Below are positions 34,222 through 45,633 of a stretch of DNA of 64,000 nt, piece after piece. Below the pieces are notes generated by a model that was not told the DNA's origin, did no database searches, and saw only the letters and a program-made list of their open reading frames with translations. Position numbers and translations under genes: made by a program. The stretch is from Agrocybe praecox (Eukaryota; Basidiomycota; Agaricomycetes; Agaricales; Agrocybaceae): assembly GCA_964017145.1 (NCBI GenBank), contig OZ024849.1, forward strand, positions 3,348,001 through 3,412,000, read 5' to 3'. The stretch's first letter is position 1, and every line of letters starts with the position of its first letter.

Positions 34222-35060
34222 ATGCTGCCGTGAAAAGGCCACAAGAAATCGCGAAATGGATGTGTCATGTGTAAACAGCGACGGGTGAAGGTACGCTTGT
34301 CATATTTCCTTGTTTTTAGACGTGACCACTGACGACGATCCCAGTGCGACGAGATATATCCCATATGCAGGAACTGTACGGCGCATGGAGAGCCGCTGCC
34401 TTGTGTGTATGAGCCTGTGAAGTCGGGGCGGGGTACACCTATCGGACGTCGTCCAACCAAGTTTGCCACAGTCTCTGCGGTCTCCGTGCAGAACGAACTT
34501 GTGCTATCATCAACAGTTTCTGAAGTGGATACGAACACGACTGCCGTGGGCTCGTCAGAACCAGAGGAATTTGAGGGGCGCGGGACCGGTGTGAAGGTGG
34601 TGTACAACCGATTTTGCCCTGGGTGTGGGCACTTCCATCGGAATGGGATGAGCTATACGGTGCAGGAAGAGTTCCCTGGCGGTCTGTCTGGGTGTAAACT
34701 CATCAATTTGACTACGTCCGAGTTGAACTGGAATGCGGTTACAGCGCTGAAGGACCTCCCTCCGCTGTCTAACCTCAACACCTTCGACAACCTGGGCAGT
34801 ACGATGCGCATGGCATTCCGCGAAATTGGATTCGACATCTCCTCGAAATGCATCGGCGTATTTTGCCGCGTTATATAATTTGAGGATGATCTGGGTCTTT
34901 TGGAGGAATATTGCTCCTCATTCTCCTCCTCGTTTTTCTCCCCTTCTTCATCCTCTTTTGACATTCCAAGAACCACCGACATCAACACCAACTTCGACTC
35001 AGACGGCAACCTGCACCCTTTAGAAATAGGCTGGGAGGGTTTTACCTACCATTTGCACCT
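34222..35060 (+). pseudogene. Broken Zn2Cys6 regulator, close copy of the gene at 39943-41878
   Basis: It reads like the gene at 39943-41878, with the zinc cluster halves GCVMCKQRRVK and CDEIYPICRNCTAHGEPLPC still split by the same intron. The fourth codon is TGA (34231-34233). After GFDISS (about 34845) several hundred bases are missing and the text resumes at CATCGGCGTATTTTGCC out of frame, ending in a stop at 34878. Out-of-frame remnants of the later parts (YFAALYNLRMIWV, then CSSFSS) run to about 35030, and a last hint of the CWEGF block is at 35040. It lies tandem to the intact regulator at 31960 and inverted relative to its closest copy. Confidence 0.85.
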
Positions 35061-36454
35061 CCACCAGAACCAGCCGCAGCACCACCGGGTCAATATGATT
35101 GGCCATGGCCGACTTTGATCGTGCATCCTCGCCCTCCACCTCATCTCTGCCCATTGGCACCCCAACTCGATCCTCCGCCCTACCAATAATGCTTGGAATA
35201 CCTTCTCGTCACGGCACCAGGAAGATGTCGACGCCAGCGGCATGGACATCTCCCCACCATCTGCCATCCTCTCCTCTCGACGTAAGCAGGTCTGCACCAT
35301 CCTTAGCGTGCTCGTTACGTGGCATATTGCCTGGACGGCAGGGAGACGATGGCCAAATAGCGTCGCTCCGATGGGTTCGAAGGGGATGGATCGTGGAATG
35401 AAGGACGTCGGTGTGAAAGAGGATCCACGCGAAGAGACCGTCGCTGCACACGACGAGCGGTCTCGTTCGTATCAGAACAGGGGTCGCCTCTATTCCACGA
35501 GGATCGAAACTTGAAACTCGAGCCCAGTAAGTCTCGCTCGCTGATTTAGAAATAAACACAGCTCACGATGCCCTTTAATTCATCCAGCAGCAACCACGAG
35601 CGCAATAACGAACAATTTCGTTCGTGTCGAACACAGTGTGGACCGGTATCCTTCAAGCATTACCCATCGAAAGCTTAACATTGATGCGTCCACCTTTCAA
35701 CGTTACTCGACGACGTCAGTAAGTTCCCTCGATTGTTCGGAAACACCAAGAAAACTCACCATTTCTCTTCACCCAGTGTACATGACTATGATATCTTCCA
35801 CTCGTCGATTCGAGGCTAGCCAATTTGTCGAGGAAAAGATCATTAAACGTTCTCTGTTTCGAACAGGATCGAGCGTTCGTACGAAAACAGTCAATAAATC
35901 TCAATTGATTTTCGAGAAACACACAATACTCACATTTCCTATGTGACCAGGCTGTGCGTTATCTATCAATGCTTCCTGTTAGTGAGGAGTTGACAGTTTC
36001 GAGAGGAAATGTCACTTACGTCGTAGATTGGTGAGTGCTCGTCGTCGAACAAGAACAACGACAATGGCCGTAACCGGCGGTCGTCGTTGCTCACAGTAAT
36101 GGATACGAGAAAAAGAATGTAGAGTATAGAAGGAAAGAGAAAACAAGCTCGGAGGAGCTGTTGTTCTTTCCAGTCGAACTAGGGCACCTTATATACGTAT
36201 TTTACAAACTCATGTATTCGGTACTCAGTGAATCAATACATTTTGATCTGGATCCAAGTTTGCCGAAGTCTCGCGAAATCAAGATCCCTCGAATGTATTC
36301 TTCATTTACGAGTCTTTTATCACACTCGCCGCTATCGCAAACCAAATATCTTACAGATACTTACATGCACTCTTCATTTCTCATCCACGAATTGGTAAGA
36401 ATGACAATATAATCGATTTTATTGGTGAAATACTAATGAATTAACGCCCATAGA
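35061..36454. other. No gene recognised
   Basis: Several overlapping open frames occur on both strands between 35100 and 35560, none with a recognisable domain. Codon-like structure is weak. It may be remnant coding sequence. The stretch 35570-36450 is moderately AT-rich and featureless apart from short GTTCG/CGAAC words. Confidence 0.35.
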
Positions 36455-37082
36455 CATTGTTCTAATAAACCCTCACCTCAGGATACAATCCAAGAAGTTG
36501 CAGTACCCCAAGTTCCTTGAGATTTTGGGCGCCAATGCTTCTGAGTGATAGCATGGATTCGTTAGGTCCGAACGACAAAAGCTTTACAGAGGAAAATGCC
36601 TTGGCCGCGAGGAAGTCATATCTCAATGGCATAGCAGCTCCCCGCCAAAGTTATAAGATTCGGACAGGCTTCTGCAGTGACGAAGTTCCCGGCGCGCGCG
36701 CTATATTCCGGAAGATAGAGTACCTTGAGGCTCTGTTGTTCGACCAAAATCTCTCGCAGCACTTCTTCGTCCGAGCAACATCTCCAAACAAGTTTTTCGA
36801 GCTGGAATGGAGCGTGCAGTATTAATTCTGCGCAGGGACCACCTCCTATGGAAAGAAAGTCGAGAACCTTGAGGTTGACCATTTTGTGCAGCCCCAATTT
36901 CAGTAGGTCCCAATTTGAGCCTTCTTTGCCTCTTATAATACACCAACTCTGGTATTCTTCGACCATTGCTGCGAGGCGCTCGTTGTGCAGTATCGTCTTC
37001 AAGAGGAGTACGTTTACCAATGTGCTGTCCAGGAACAACTTCCGATAGTCATAGATTCCGAAGAGTTGGTTTGTCCGAAATT
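36455..37082 (-). pseudogene. Truncated copy of the F-box gene
   Basis: It is nearly identical over long stretches to 30560-31290 (for example WCIIRGKEGSNWDLLK, EILVEQQSLKVLYLPEYSAR). The copy has an internal deletion of about 70-75 bases at 36618, where GAAGTCAT joins directly to ATCTCAATGG. A second deletion of about 55 bases is at about 37048, and the F-box itself is missing beyond 37082. Single-base differences are few, so it is young. It cannot make an F-box protein. Confidence 0.9.
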
Positions 37083-37197
37083 TGCCGTATAAGCAAAAAA
37101 AACATATATTGTGATGTGATGGCATAAAATGCCAGCTCGCGCGACCATGTTGGGGGTCCACTGGACTATACTGAGGTTCGAGTCCCATACCAACAGA

Positions 37198-38602
37198 TCA
37201 TGGTTTCGTCGAAGTCAAAGCACCAGAATAAGCACTCGACTCTTTCGCGGTAGGATCTGCTTCCTCCAAGTCAAACCACCACACCCTCCTGAGGCCGTCC
37301 CAGATTTTCCACGCTCCTGCGACCCAGTCCCTCCAAATGTTGATTATCTCAAGAGCGCGTAACTCATCCTCCACACAACGCAGGCCGCTTTCGACCCTTC
37401 CCATAATCCATCGAGGTGGCTGTTGTATTCTCCGATGGCGTCCGACTCGGATACGGCCACGAATTATGAGTCAAATGCTTGGATGATATTTAGAGCTTCA
37501 AATCTCGCCACGAAGTATGCCTATATGACCAAGGCGCGTGGTTTCTTCTTATCGAGACATTCCCATAATTGAGGAAGAACGAACTGGAAGATGGCGGAAT
37601 AGAGTGCAGCTGCTTTCTCCAATGAATGTGTTCTTTGTCTTCGTAATTCGTCTGAGTGCGTGTATAAGCTGTCGTCGTCGTCGTCGGAGTTTATTGAGGA
37701 TTGGGGCGACGGCGGTAGTCTTCCAGGACACCCCAGACTTTCCTCAAGTTCCATATCGAGGCGAAATACGCTGTGGCTGCCTGCACGTCTCCCAGCTCCT
37801 CCGCGACTCTCTCAATGTAGCCCTCACCACACAACCTTAACAGCTCTGCCAATATCGCTTTGGTACGCCTCGAGAGTGTAGGCATGCCTTTTGGGATGGG
37901 AGGATCACGATGGGGGGTACAGGAGAAAGGTCGGACCAGTGGGTCCTTTGATGACCCATTTCCACTTGTCCAAAATCCCAAACGAGGCCCGTTTTTTTGC
38001 GCCCCACTCGCCGTATCGAGGTATCCACTTCGGTTCGCTGAGAGGCCGTAGAACAAGTTGGATAGATTTATAGAGAGGAACAAAGCATAGCAGTTTTTCT
38101 CCGTTATTCGTCGAAGACTATCCCTCTCTAGCTCTTCTGGATTCTGTCCAACGCCTCAGCGTAATGATGTTCGCCCATTGGCATATTCTCTTCTGTGTTG
38201 ATGGGCTGCTGTTGTTGCTAATATCGCGTGCATGACGAAAGGTTGGGATTGTCCTATCTTTTCCAGACTCACATCATCCGTACTGACGTGACCCTCCGAC
38301 CGTGCTGCTGGATGCACCGATATTTGTATGCGCTTCGTCTGGTGGTTCTTTTGAGTGAAACCCGAGAACGTTGCTGACCCCAGGCTCTGACTCTCTCCGA
38401 TGAGCCTCCAATCGTACTTCTGAATTTCCTTCTGCATAGATTCTTGTATGCGCTTCATCATGTGTGTCCTGAATTTTGGAATGGTCGGAAGTTTGTATTC
38501 CTCCATTCTTCCTCGCCCAGACTCAAGTCCATGTTCATCCAAAAACCACTCCTCTTCCCCCGACTCGCCCTCAAGCTCGAGTTCCCATCCCACCTCCTTC
38601 AA
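37198..38602 (-). pseudogene. Degenerate Zn2Cys6-family regulator without zinc cluster
   Basis: Fragments of the regulator family are scattered over several minus-strand frames in the right order. They are FVMHAILATTAAH (about 38230), ELGDVQAATAYFASIWNLRK (about 37770), AIFQFVLPQLWECLDKKKPR (about 37570), then IINIWRDWVAGAWKIWDGLR and VWWFDLEEA (about 37280-37350). Multiple frameshifts and stops separate them. The zinc cluster is not found upstream, only acidic sequence (LELEGESGEEEW) at the 5' end. It is a dead paralogue, older than the copy at 34222. Confidence 0.75.
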
Positions 38603-39942
38603 CCCTCACGCCCTCCACAGGCACACGCACATCCAAGAGTTTATTCCATCACAAAAAATAAAGCATCGTCATCGTCAGCACCGAAAACGCCGGCCAATGT
38701 CGCCACCTCTAGCTTCGTCAGTACCATATCCCTCTGCCCCTCTTACGATACACTGCGCGACGAACCAGCACGTCGATGCCCTTGGCGAAGTAGTCCGATT
38801 TACTCTTGTCATTGATCTCTTCTACTGTGGTGCGCATGCGGCCATTGAATCTTTTGTGCTGCTGCAAGATGCTCCAGATCGGATATAAACGGTATGCGTA
38901 TGTGCTTCCGTTTTTTTTTGTTTTGGAAAAAGTGCAGAAGAATCGCCGGCCGATTATAGCGAGAAATGCGTGGGTTTTCGTCCATCCTCGGTCTAAAAGA
39001 AAATATTAGCTTTGAGGTTAACTCGAATTTATCAAAAAGAAGATAAACACACACCTTTATTTATGCCTTTTATAGATCTCCAACGACCCCAAATACTGCC
39101 TCGCAGCCCAAGGTATCACAAACTCGGGCACGGTCAGCACCGAGAGGACCTCCTCGCCAGGCGCAGGCAGTGGCACATTCAAGTGCACGACAATCTACGA
39201 TGATGCACATGCGAAGATGGTTGTTGGGCGCGCGAAGATGATGTTCCAGAGGGACAGGTATTATCGGAGGTTGAGGTTGAGGTCCATGAGAGAGAGGTTG
39301 CTCGAGAGACGGAGTCGCCGGGGAGTGCGCACTGCGAAGAGGATTCCTGCATTTTGTTCGGTACTCGTTCTCGCGGTGTGGTAAGGATGAGGATGGAGGT
39401 GATGTTCCTAGGCTGTTCCTATGCGGGAGGAGGAGAGCTGAATAGATGAAATGAGTGATATGGGGAGAATCATTCAGGGAGTTGGGTACACAAGGAGGAC
39501 GCGGCGGCCTTGATCAGGCGTAGCCATGTACTTGGAGGGCGAAGCTTTGAAGAGTAAAGACCACTGGATTTGATCGAGGGACGGGATAACTTCCTAAACC
39601 TGGTCCGTTTTAGATTATTGGCAAGAACGTGACGGCGGGAAATATCGCCTTCCAACAGCTTTCTCGAACAGAAGTGAACCACGAAATCAAGGAACGTGCA
39701 CGAAATGAACCGGATGAGAATAATCTTCGCAAAGTAACCGCCCCATCATACGCCAGGACAGCTATGTTGACAGTCGCGTCCGCGATGTCGATGAAGTTTT
39801 GAAAACTAAGAGTCGAAAAATTGAAATTGTAGGCACACATTGCACAATACACTGATGAATAAAATACATGTTTAAAGTCTATCATTATACAAAAGCTTAG
39901 CATACGCACTAGAACAACAACACACCCCTCTACGTCCATTCC
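38603..39942. other. No gene recognised; diverged repeat near 39110-39280
   Basis: Short frames only. The plus strand at about 39085-39260 shows phrases such as GAGSGTFKCTTIYDDAHAK and resembles 31590-31720, suggesting a duplicated remnant next to two members of the regulator family. Otherwise nothing is seen. Confidence 0.35.
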
Positions 39943-41878
39943 CTAAAACCCTCTCACCAACAACTGCCCGTGAATGACTCCTCCATATCCCAATCCCATC
40001 GTATCTCCACCAACACCAACACCATCAACGGTATTAACCCACCAACCCCCTCTCAGCCCCTCAAATATGCTCCAAGCGCCCCCCATCCACTCTTTCCAGA
40101 TTGCCCTCTCCAAATCATCACTCGCCAGCGCTGATAGCTCCTCCTCGATGCCTCTCAGATCGGTTTCGGCCCTTCCTTGGGTCCACCACCTGCCTAGGTT
40201 GCTCGTCTCCTGGTGCGTCTGTGTATGTATGTCTCCTCCTCCAACGACGCCCGACGACCCTTCACCCACCGCAGACCCATACGCGAACCCCTCCCAACAC
40301 GCAACGTAATACGCGTATATAATCAACGCCCTTGGACTCTTCTTCTCGAGACAATCCCAGAAATTCGCCGGCGTGCGCAGGACGTAGTGCATGATCGCGG
40401 CACACAGCTCTGCGGAGTGTCCAATATCGAGGTTTGGGCGGGAATTTGTGTGTGCTGACTCTGGAAGGTGCAGGTTGCCGTCTGAGTCGAAGTTGCTGTT
40501 GGTGGTGGTGTTGGGAATGTCAAAAGAGGGTGAAAAAGGGGAGGAAGACGAGGAGGAGAATGAGGAGCAATATTCCTCCAAAACGACCCAAATCATCCTC
40601 AAATTATACAACGCGGCAAAATACGCCGACGCATTCGCAATAACCTTCATCTCCGCCGCACACCCAACACCCAGGATATTAAAATCCACGCAAAGCCTGT
40701 TCAACCTCTCAAACAACCTCTCCGTGTTCCCACACAGGGTCTTCGTGCTCGCCTCCGCCGAGGGATACTCGTATACGAGCAATGACACAGGCCCACGCAT
40801 GACCATAGGCCATAAACCATGAAGGGCTCCGCATGTTCCTCTTACGAACGAAATCCACGAGAGGTCAAGGTGTCGGCGTATGGGCCCAGACTGTGGATTG
40901 AAAAGCGAGGGCCGCTGAAGGCGCGAGACGAAGTAGATGACGCATACGACGAAAGCAGCGAACGTCGCATGGCAGTTCACCTCGTCGATGCCATCTACAA
41001 TAGCCATCTTGAGCCTGCGCATCGCTTCGACGTAGTGCCTCTCCTCTACGCGCTGCATGTCGGCGGCCTTTTCGAGCTGCTGCGTGGTGCGGTACGTATG
41101 TCCCAGATGCGCAGAGGTGATTGCTAGGATGGAGTGGAAGAGGAAGGGGTGGGCTTGGCTGAGCGTCGGGATGACTTGGGACCAGACGTGTCGCGAGTCG
41201 GGGTGTCTGGAGAGTGTGAGGGTGTATGAGGTGTTGCTCGTGAAGTGGTTGAAGATGGACAAGTTCGAGGAGGTGTCGAATCCAATTTCGCGGAATCCCA
41301 TGGGCATCCTGTCGAAGGTGTTGAGGTTAGAAAGCGAAGGGAGGTCCTTCAACGCCGTAACCGCATTCCAGTTCAACTCGTATGTAGTCAAATTGATGAG
41401 TTTACACCCGGACAGACCGCCAGGGAACTCTTCCTGCATCGTATAGCTCATCCCATTCCGATGGAAATGCCCACATGCAGGGCAAAATCGGTTGTACACC
41501 ACCTTCACACCGGACCCGCGCCCTTCAAATTCTGCTGGCTCTGACGAGCCCACGGCAGTTGTGTCCGTCTCGATTTCAGGAATTGTCGATGATAGCACAA
41601 GTTCGTTCCGCACGGAGACCGCAGAGACTGCGGCAGACTTGGTTGGACGACGTCCGATAGCTGTACCCCGCCCCGACTTCACAGGCTCATACACACAAGG
41701 CAGTGGCTCTCCATGCGCCGTACAGTTCCTGCATACGGGATGCGTCTCATCGCACTGGGATCGTCGTCAGTAATCACGTCTGAAAACAAGGGAAATATGA
41801 CGAGCGTACCTTCACCCGTCGCTGTTTACACATCACACATCCGTTTCGTGATTTCTTGTGGCCTTTGGAAGGTGGCAT
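39943..41878 (-). CDS. Zn2Cys6 fungal transcription factor
   Basis: Exon 1 (41878-41810, MPPSKGHKKSRNGCVMCK and QRRVK) joins exon 2 (41754-39943, CDETHPVCRNCTAHGEPLPC) over a 55-base intron, restoring the six-cysteine cluster; about 626 residues. A second small motif RFCPACGHFHRNGMSY follows the linker and is shared in spirit with CPTCGCWH in the paralogue at 31960. The middle region contains FLFHSILAITSAHLGHTY, AALYNLRMIWVVLEEY and FWDCLEKKSPRALIIYAYYV. The C-terminal WWTQGRAETDLRGIEEEL and WKEWMGGAWSIFEGLRGGWW close the family domain. The gene is intact. Its close copy at 34222 is broken and inverted, so this is the surviving member of the pair. Confidence 0.9.
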
Positions 41879-42114
41879 TGGTAATTATCGATATTCCACG
41901 TTCAACGTTCAACGTTCGGTGTTCTGTTGAGAGTTACGGTTTGAAGAAACCCGCAGTACGGACAAGCGTTCGGTGATTGATGCAGGCGCTGATTGGAACC
42001 GTCGTGGATGATGTTGGTACATGGGTGAGAAAGGACAAACGCAGCAACCAACCGATAATCTCGGCAACATATTCTGTACAGTGTTGCCAGAGCTCGGTTC
42101 GGTCCGGTTCTTGG

Positions 42115-42250
42115 CCCATTTTGAAGAACCGAGAACCCGAACCGACTATCACGTGCCCGAGATGAACCCAAACCCAAACAGAACCATTTAGAACTGGTTT
42201 GGTGGGTTTGGTTTGGTTCTATGAGTTTGGTTTGGTTTGGTTTGGTTCTA
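42115..42250. repeat. GGTTC/GAACC and TTTGG simple-sequence block
   Basis: Short words CGGTTC, GAACCC and AACCGA give way to repeated TTTGG units (42190-42245). It sits exactly where the sequence changes from GC-balanced gene space to the AT-rich transposon region. Confidence 0.75.
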
Positions 42251-43056
42251 AGATCCAACTAAAACTGTTTCATATTGTAAAAACCATTAAAAATACAGTA
42301 AATGTTTTTTAGTAAATGAAAAATTGGTGAAAAATATATTCAAATATATTATATTGCTGCAAGAGAAATATATTTTGGTTGCATTATATAAGAGGGTATA
42401 TTTAAAAGAACCTTGTTTAAAGTGGGCCAATACTGTGCATGGCATATATGAGTCCGTTTTTTCTATCTTTTTATTTATTTAATTTTTATTTTAGAATATT
42501 TTTGGATCCTTTGAATATATGATTTATTTATTAGATTGTAATTTATCAATATCTAAATAGGAGTGAGCACACCCCCTAAACCATGTATAATTTTTTCAAA
42601 CATCAAAACAATATTGAGACAAGTCAAATTATGTCAAACATTGATCAAAACTGTTGAAATCGTGAAGTTGATTGTGGCTGTGACTCATACCAAACCAGTT
42701 AATTCTTATATAATCTGAGAGATGGCAGCCTGGCCTTTAAAACAGGACATTTCAATGGCAGAAGTTAAGTCTGGTCAATGGATATAAAAACTTGTCCTCC
42801 TGATGGAGGACTTGTAAAAATATGCAGAATATATAACAATAAATGCTACTTAGTACAGTACAGTGTTTCACTAGCATATGATACACAAAAATAGCATATA
42901 TATTTGAGTCAAAAATACAAACATACATTTAAAAAAAAGGCAAGGCAACTATACAAAGGTCTATAGAGTAATATGGAATTTAAAAAAAGAAGAGAACGGC
43001 ACATGAGAGAGCAACAAACGAAAAAAGACCCCTGGTGGCACAAAATCCAGCCACCA
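42251..43056. other. AT-rich stretch, nothing recognised
   Basis: AT-rich sequence with several runs of T or A and no long open frame. It is probably decayed transposon sequence. Confidence 0.4.
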
Positions 43057-43651
43057 CTAGTTGATACAGTGCTGAAATTCCCAATAAGGAAATCTGGCCT
43101 GACCATGTTCAATTGTCCTCATCATCATTGTCATTGTCATTGTGCTTGCTGGGGGGCTGGCATTGCACTCTATGGGCCTGCTGTCATCTTCATCCGACTC
43201 CTCATCATCTTCTATCTGCTGCTCTGCCAAAAAATCCTTCAATGTTGGCTTTGGGATAGCTTTGAGAATGAGAAAGGGAGTGGGGAGTTGCTCCTGGAAT
43301 GCCCTGTGCTTTTTTTTTTGCCTTGGTTGCCTGTTTCTTGTAATTTTCAGTAGCCTTCTTGTTGGCTGCCCTGGCAGCAGCAGCATCTGCATTCCGCTTG
43401 GCGTTGTTGATGGTCCATCTCTCCACAGCCTCCTTGTACAACTCTGTAGCCCTCTTTCTTGCCTCTTTTCCTAGCTTCTCAGCCTGCACCTCAGCCTGTT
43501 TCTGCTTTTCTAGCTCGAAGAAATCATCCTCTGTTAGTAAATGAGGGCAACTATCACCCACCGACTTCGTTTTTTTCCCTTTGCCGGTTGATGATGTCGG
43601 CAGCTTGCATTTCATAGGCATGTGCCTGAACCTGCTAAGACAGGGCTTCAT
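43057..43651 (-). pseudogene. Lysine/alanine-rich coiled-coil tail, possible transposase remnant
   Basis: The minus strand reads LLTEDDFFELEKQKQAEVQA followed by a long K/A/E-rich helix (KEARKRATELYKEAVERW, NADAAAARAANKKATENYKK). It shifts frame at about 43310-43330 within an A/T run to reach a second acidic tail, KPTLKDFLAEQQIEDDEESD. This resembles the charged tails of pogo-like DDE transposases, but no catalytic core is found upstream, so the assignment is weak. Confidence 0.35.
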
Positions 43652-43837
43652 ACTGCTTCAGTGCCACGAGGAGGTAGAGTTTGCATTCAGTGCATGGCTC
43701 CATTTTGAGCACATGTTTTTGACAACAAACAGGATCTAATGCTGACAGTGGAAGCCTGGAAGTCTTCCGAAGACAGGTACAACACAGTATCTGACTTGGC
43801 AAGGGTGTATGCCTAGCACAAACTGTGTGGGATTTGA

Positions 43838-45625
43838 ATGGAGGAGGGAGACGATTTTACCATACATATGGCAAACCTATATACCAAACACAAATGCACA
43901 AACACGGTTGGTGCACGCATCAAAGATAGTGACTTCGAAGAAATCATCCTTACATCCCTTCCACCTTCGTGGGACATTATCATATCTTCTATCCACCCAG
44001 CGGCTACCTCTGTTGAAACTATCATCCATCTCAACCAGTACTGGAGCAGGGTTGGCTGTAATACCAAGGTCAAGACATTGAGCATATCCACAAGTTATTG
44101 TCAAATTCATTCATGACTTATCCATAGTTGCCTATTTGACTTGATGCATCCACGCCCTTAGTTATCCATTGGTCTAAAATCATATGTCCAGCCTGTTGAC
44201 TGACTGACTGTGACTGTTTGTGACTTATCACCTGATAATCATGTGTTTGTAATTGATGAGATCAAAATCTATGCACATGACTTTTTGCTTGCCTTTATTT
44301 ACATGTTTGGGCTCCATTCATATGTTTATATGGCCTCAAATGCAAACAAATAATAAATAATAATGTTAGCAGGCAGGGGCATGCAGGATACAAAACAAAC
44401 AGAGCCTTTGAGTGTTGTCACATTCAAACAACCCAATAAGGCAAGAGGACTTTGGACTTTGAGCTTTTTGAGATAAAGTCCTTTGATGCATAATAGATGG
44501 GACTGAGATAAAAGAGGATAAGATAAATCTTTTTTTAGAATACTCTTAAATTTGCCAAAATGAGACTCAAATTTATTTTAGATCACATCTAAATTTTTTA
44601 TAGAACAGTTTCATGTTTTGAGGATGAAATAAATCTATTTTTAGCTCAGATTTATTTTTAGAACAAATATATTTTAAATAGTTTTGGTGGCTGTGCACCA
44701 GATCACATGCATATCACATGCTTTTCATATGACTTTGGCCTCATAGTCACTGTCAGTCACCCTGATATATGATTTAGGCAAATGATTAACTAAGAGTGTG
44801 GATGCATCAAGTCAAATAGGCAACTAAGGGCTCTTCATCAAGAAATTTGACAGTACAGGCTGGCACATCAGCCATTGCTCCGAAGGCCAACACACAATCC
44901 AAAGCTTTTGTTCAAAAGGTGTGCACTAACCCAAACTGCTAGCACAAAGGCCATCTCATAGCCGATTGCTACTGGAAAGGAGGTGAAAAGAAAGGTCAAT
45001 TCCCTCTGGGTTTTGGTCAGTGAGAAGGATCTGCGAGCACGGCTGCTAGTGTGGTAGGAAACCAATCAACGCCCCAATATGCACTCAATGCCAATGTTGC
45101 AATTGTGGAAACTGCATATGCTCTCATGACCAACTTCGAACTCCAGGATGTGCACATTGGGACCTCGACTCAAGTGGATGTGATGGAATATGTTGTTATT
45201 GCAATTCTGAGCAAGGAAATAGTGGATGAGGTTTGGGCAATGGCTGCAGGGTAGGAATCTGGGCTAGATAAGATCACGTACGCAGACTCCAGAGCAAGTA
45301 ATCATTGCTTTGCAAATAAAACTGATTTTTCCACCTACAAAATTTTTGACACACTGAGAAAAGGACAAGCAGCCAGTAGATTCTCAAAGTTTCGAATACA
45401 TGGAAAGGGAACCGTAGTCAAACAATACAAATTTGCAAACAAAATTATGAAGCTCACATTCACAAATGCTCTACGAGCCGGGATTATGTGAAGCCTGTAT
45501 ATTCAGAAAACAAACAAACCGACCATACAATAAAGTCGTTGTATCAGAGATGAAAGTACTTGAGAGAGTACATATGGATCTATGGGATCCAGCTCGTGTG
45601 AAGTCGTGAGGAGGAGCAACATATG
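43838..45625 (+). mobile_element. Decayed Ty1/Copia retrotransposon (gag to pre-integrase)
   Basis: The Copia-type gag polyprotein region reads HMANLYTKHKCTNT, FEEIILTSLPPSWDIIISSI and VETIIHLNQYWSRV (43850-44050). After the inserted MITE, a zinc knuckle remnant CTNPNC then GHLIADCYWKGG lies at about 44925-44980. The GAG-pre-integrase motif GLCEACIFRKQTNRPYNK, with VLERVHMDLWDPARV, is at 45485-45600. Frames shift repeatedly and stops are frequent. Integrase core, reverse transcriptase and LTRs were not found; the element is cut at about 45634 by a piece of Gypsy sequence. Confidence 0.8.
44125..44826. mobile_element. MITE-like element with about 90-bp terminal inverted repeats
   Basis: The left end TAGTTGCCTATTTGACTTGA and following bases to about 44215 reappear in reverse complement at the right end (44740-44826), with roughly four in five bases matching and the outer 29 bases identical. 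The ends read TA-GTTGCC and GGCAAC-TA, compatible with a TA target duplication. The interior is AT-rich without a transposase, so it is non-autonomous. It lies inside the gag region of the Copia element and so inserted after it. Confidence 0.8.
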
Positions 45626-45633
45626 TGTTGATT

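Noticed and set aside
37170..37200. GGTTCGAGTCCC, a perfect tRNA B-box
   Set aside because: The T-stem does not pair beyond two base pairs and no A-box or acceptor stem could be folded around it.
40391..41773. Long plus-strand open frames opposite the regulator at 39943-41878
   Set aside because: They are antisense shadows of a GC-rich coding exon and show no domain.
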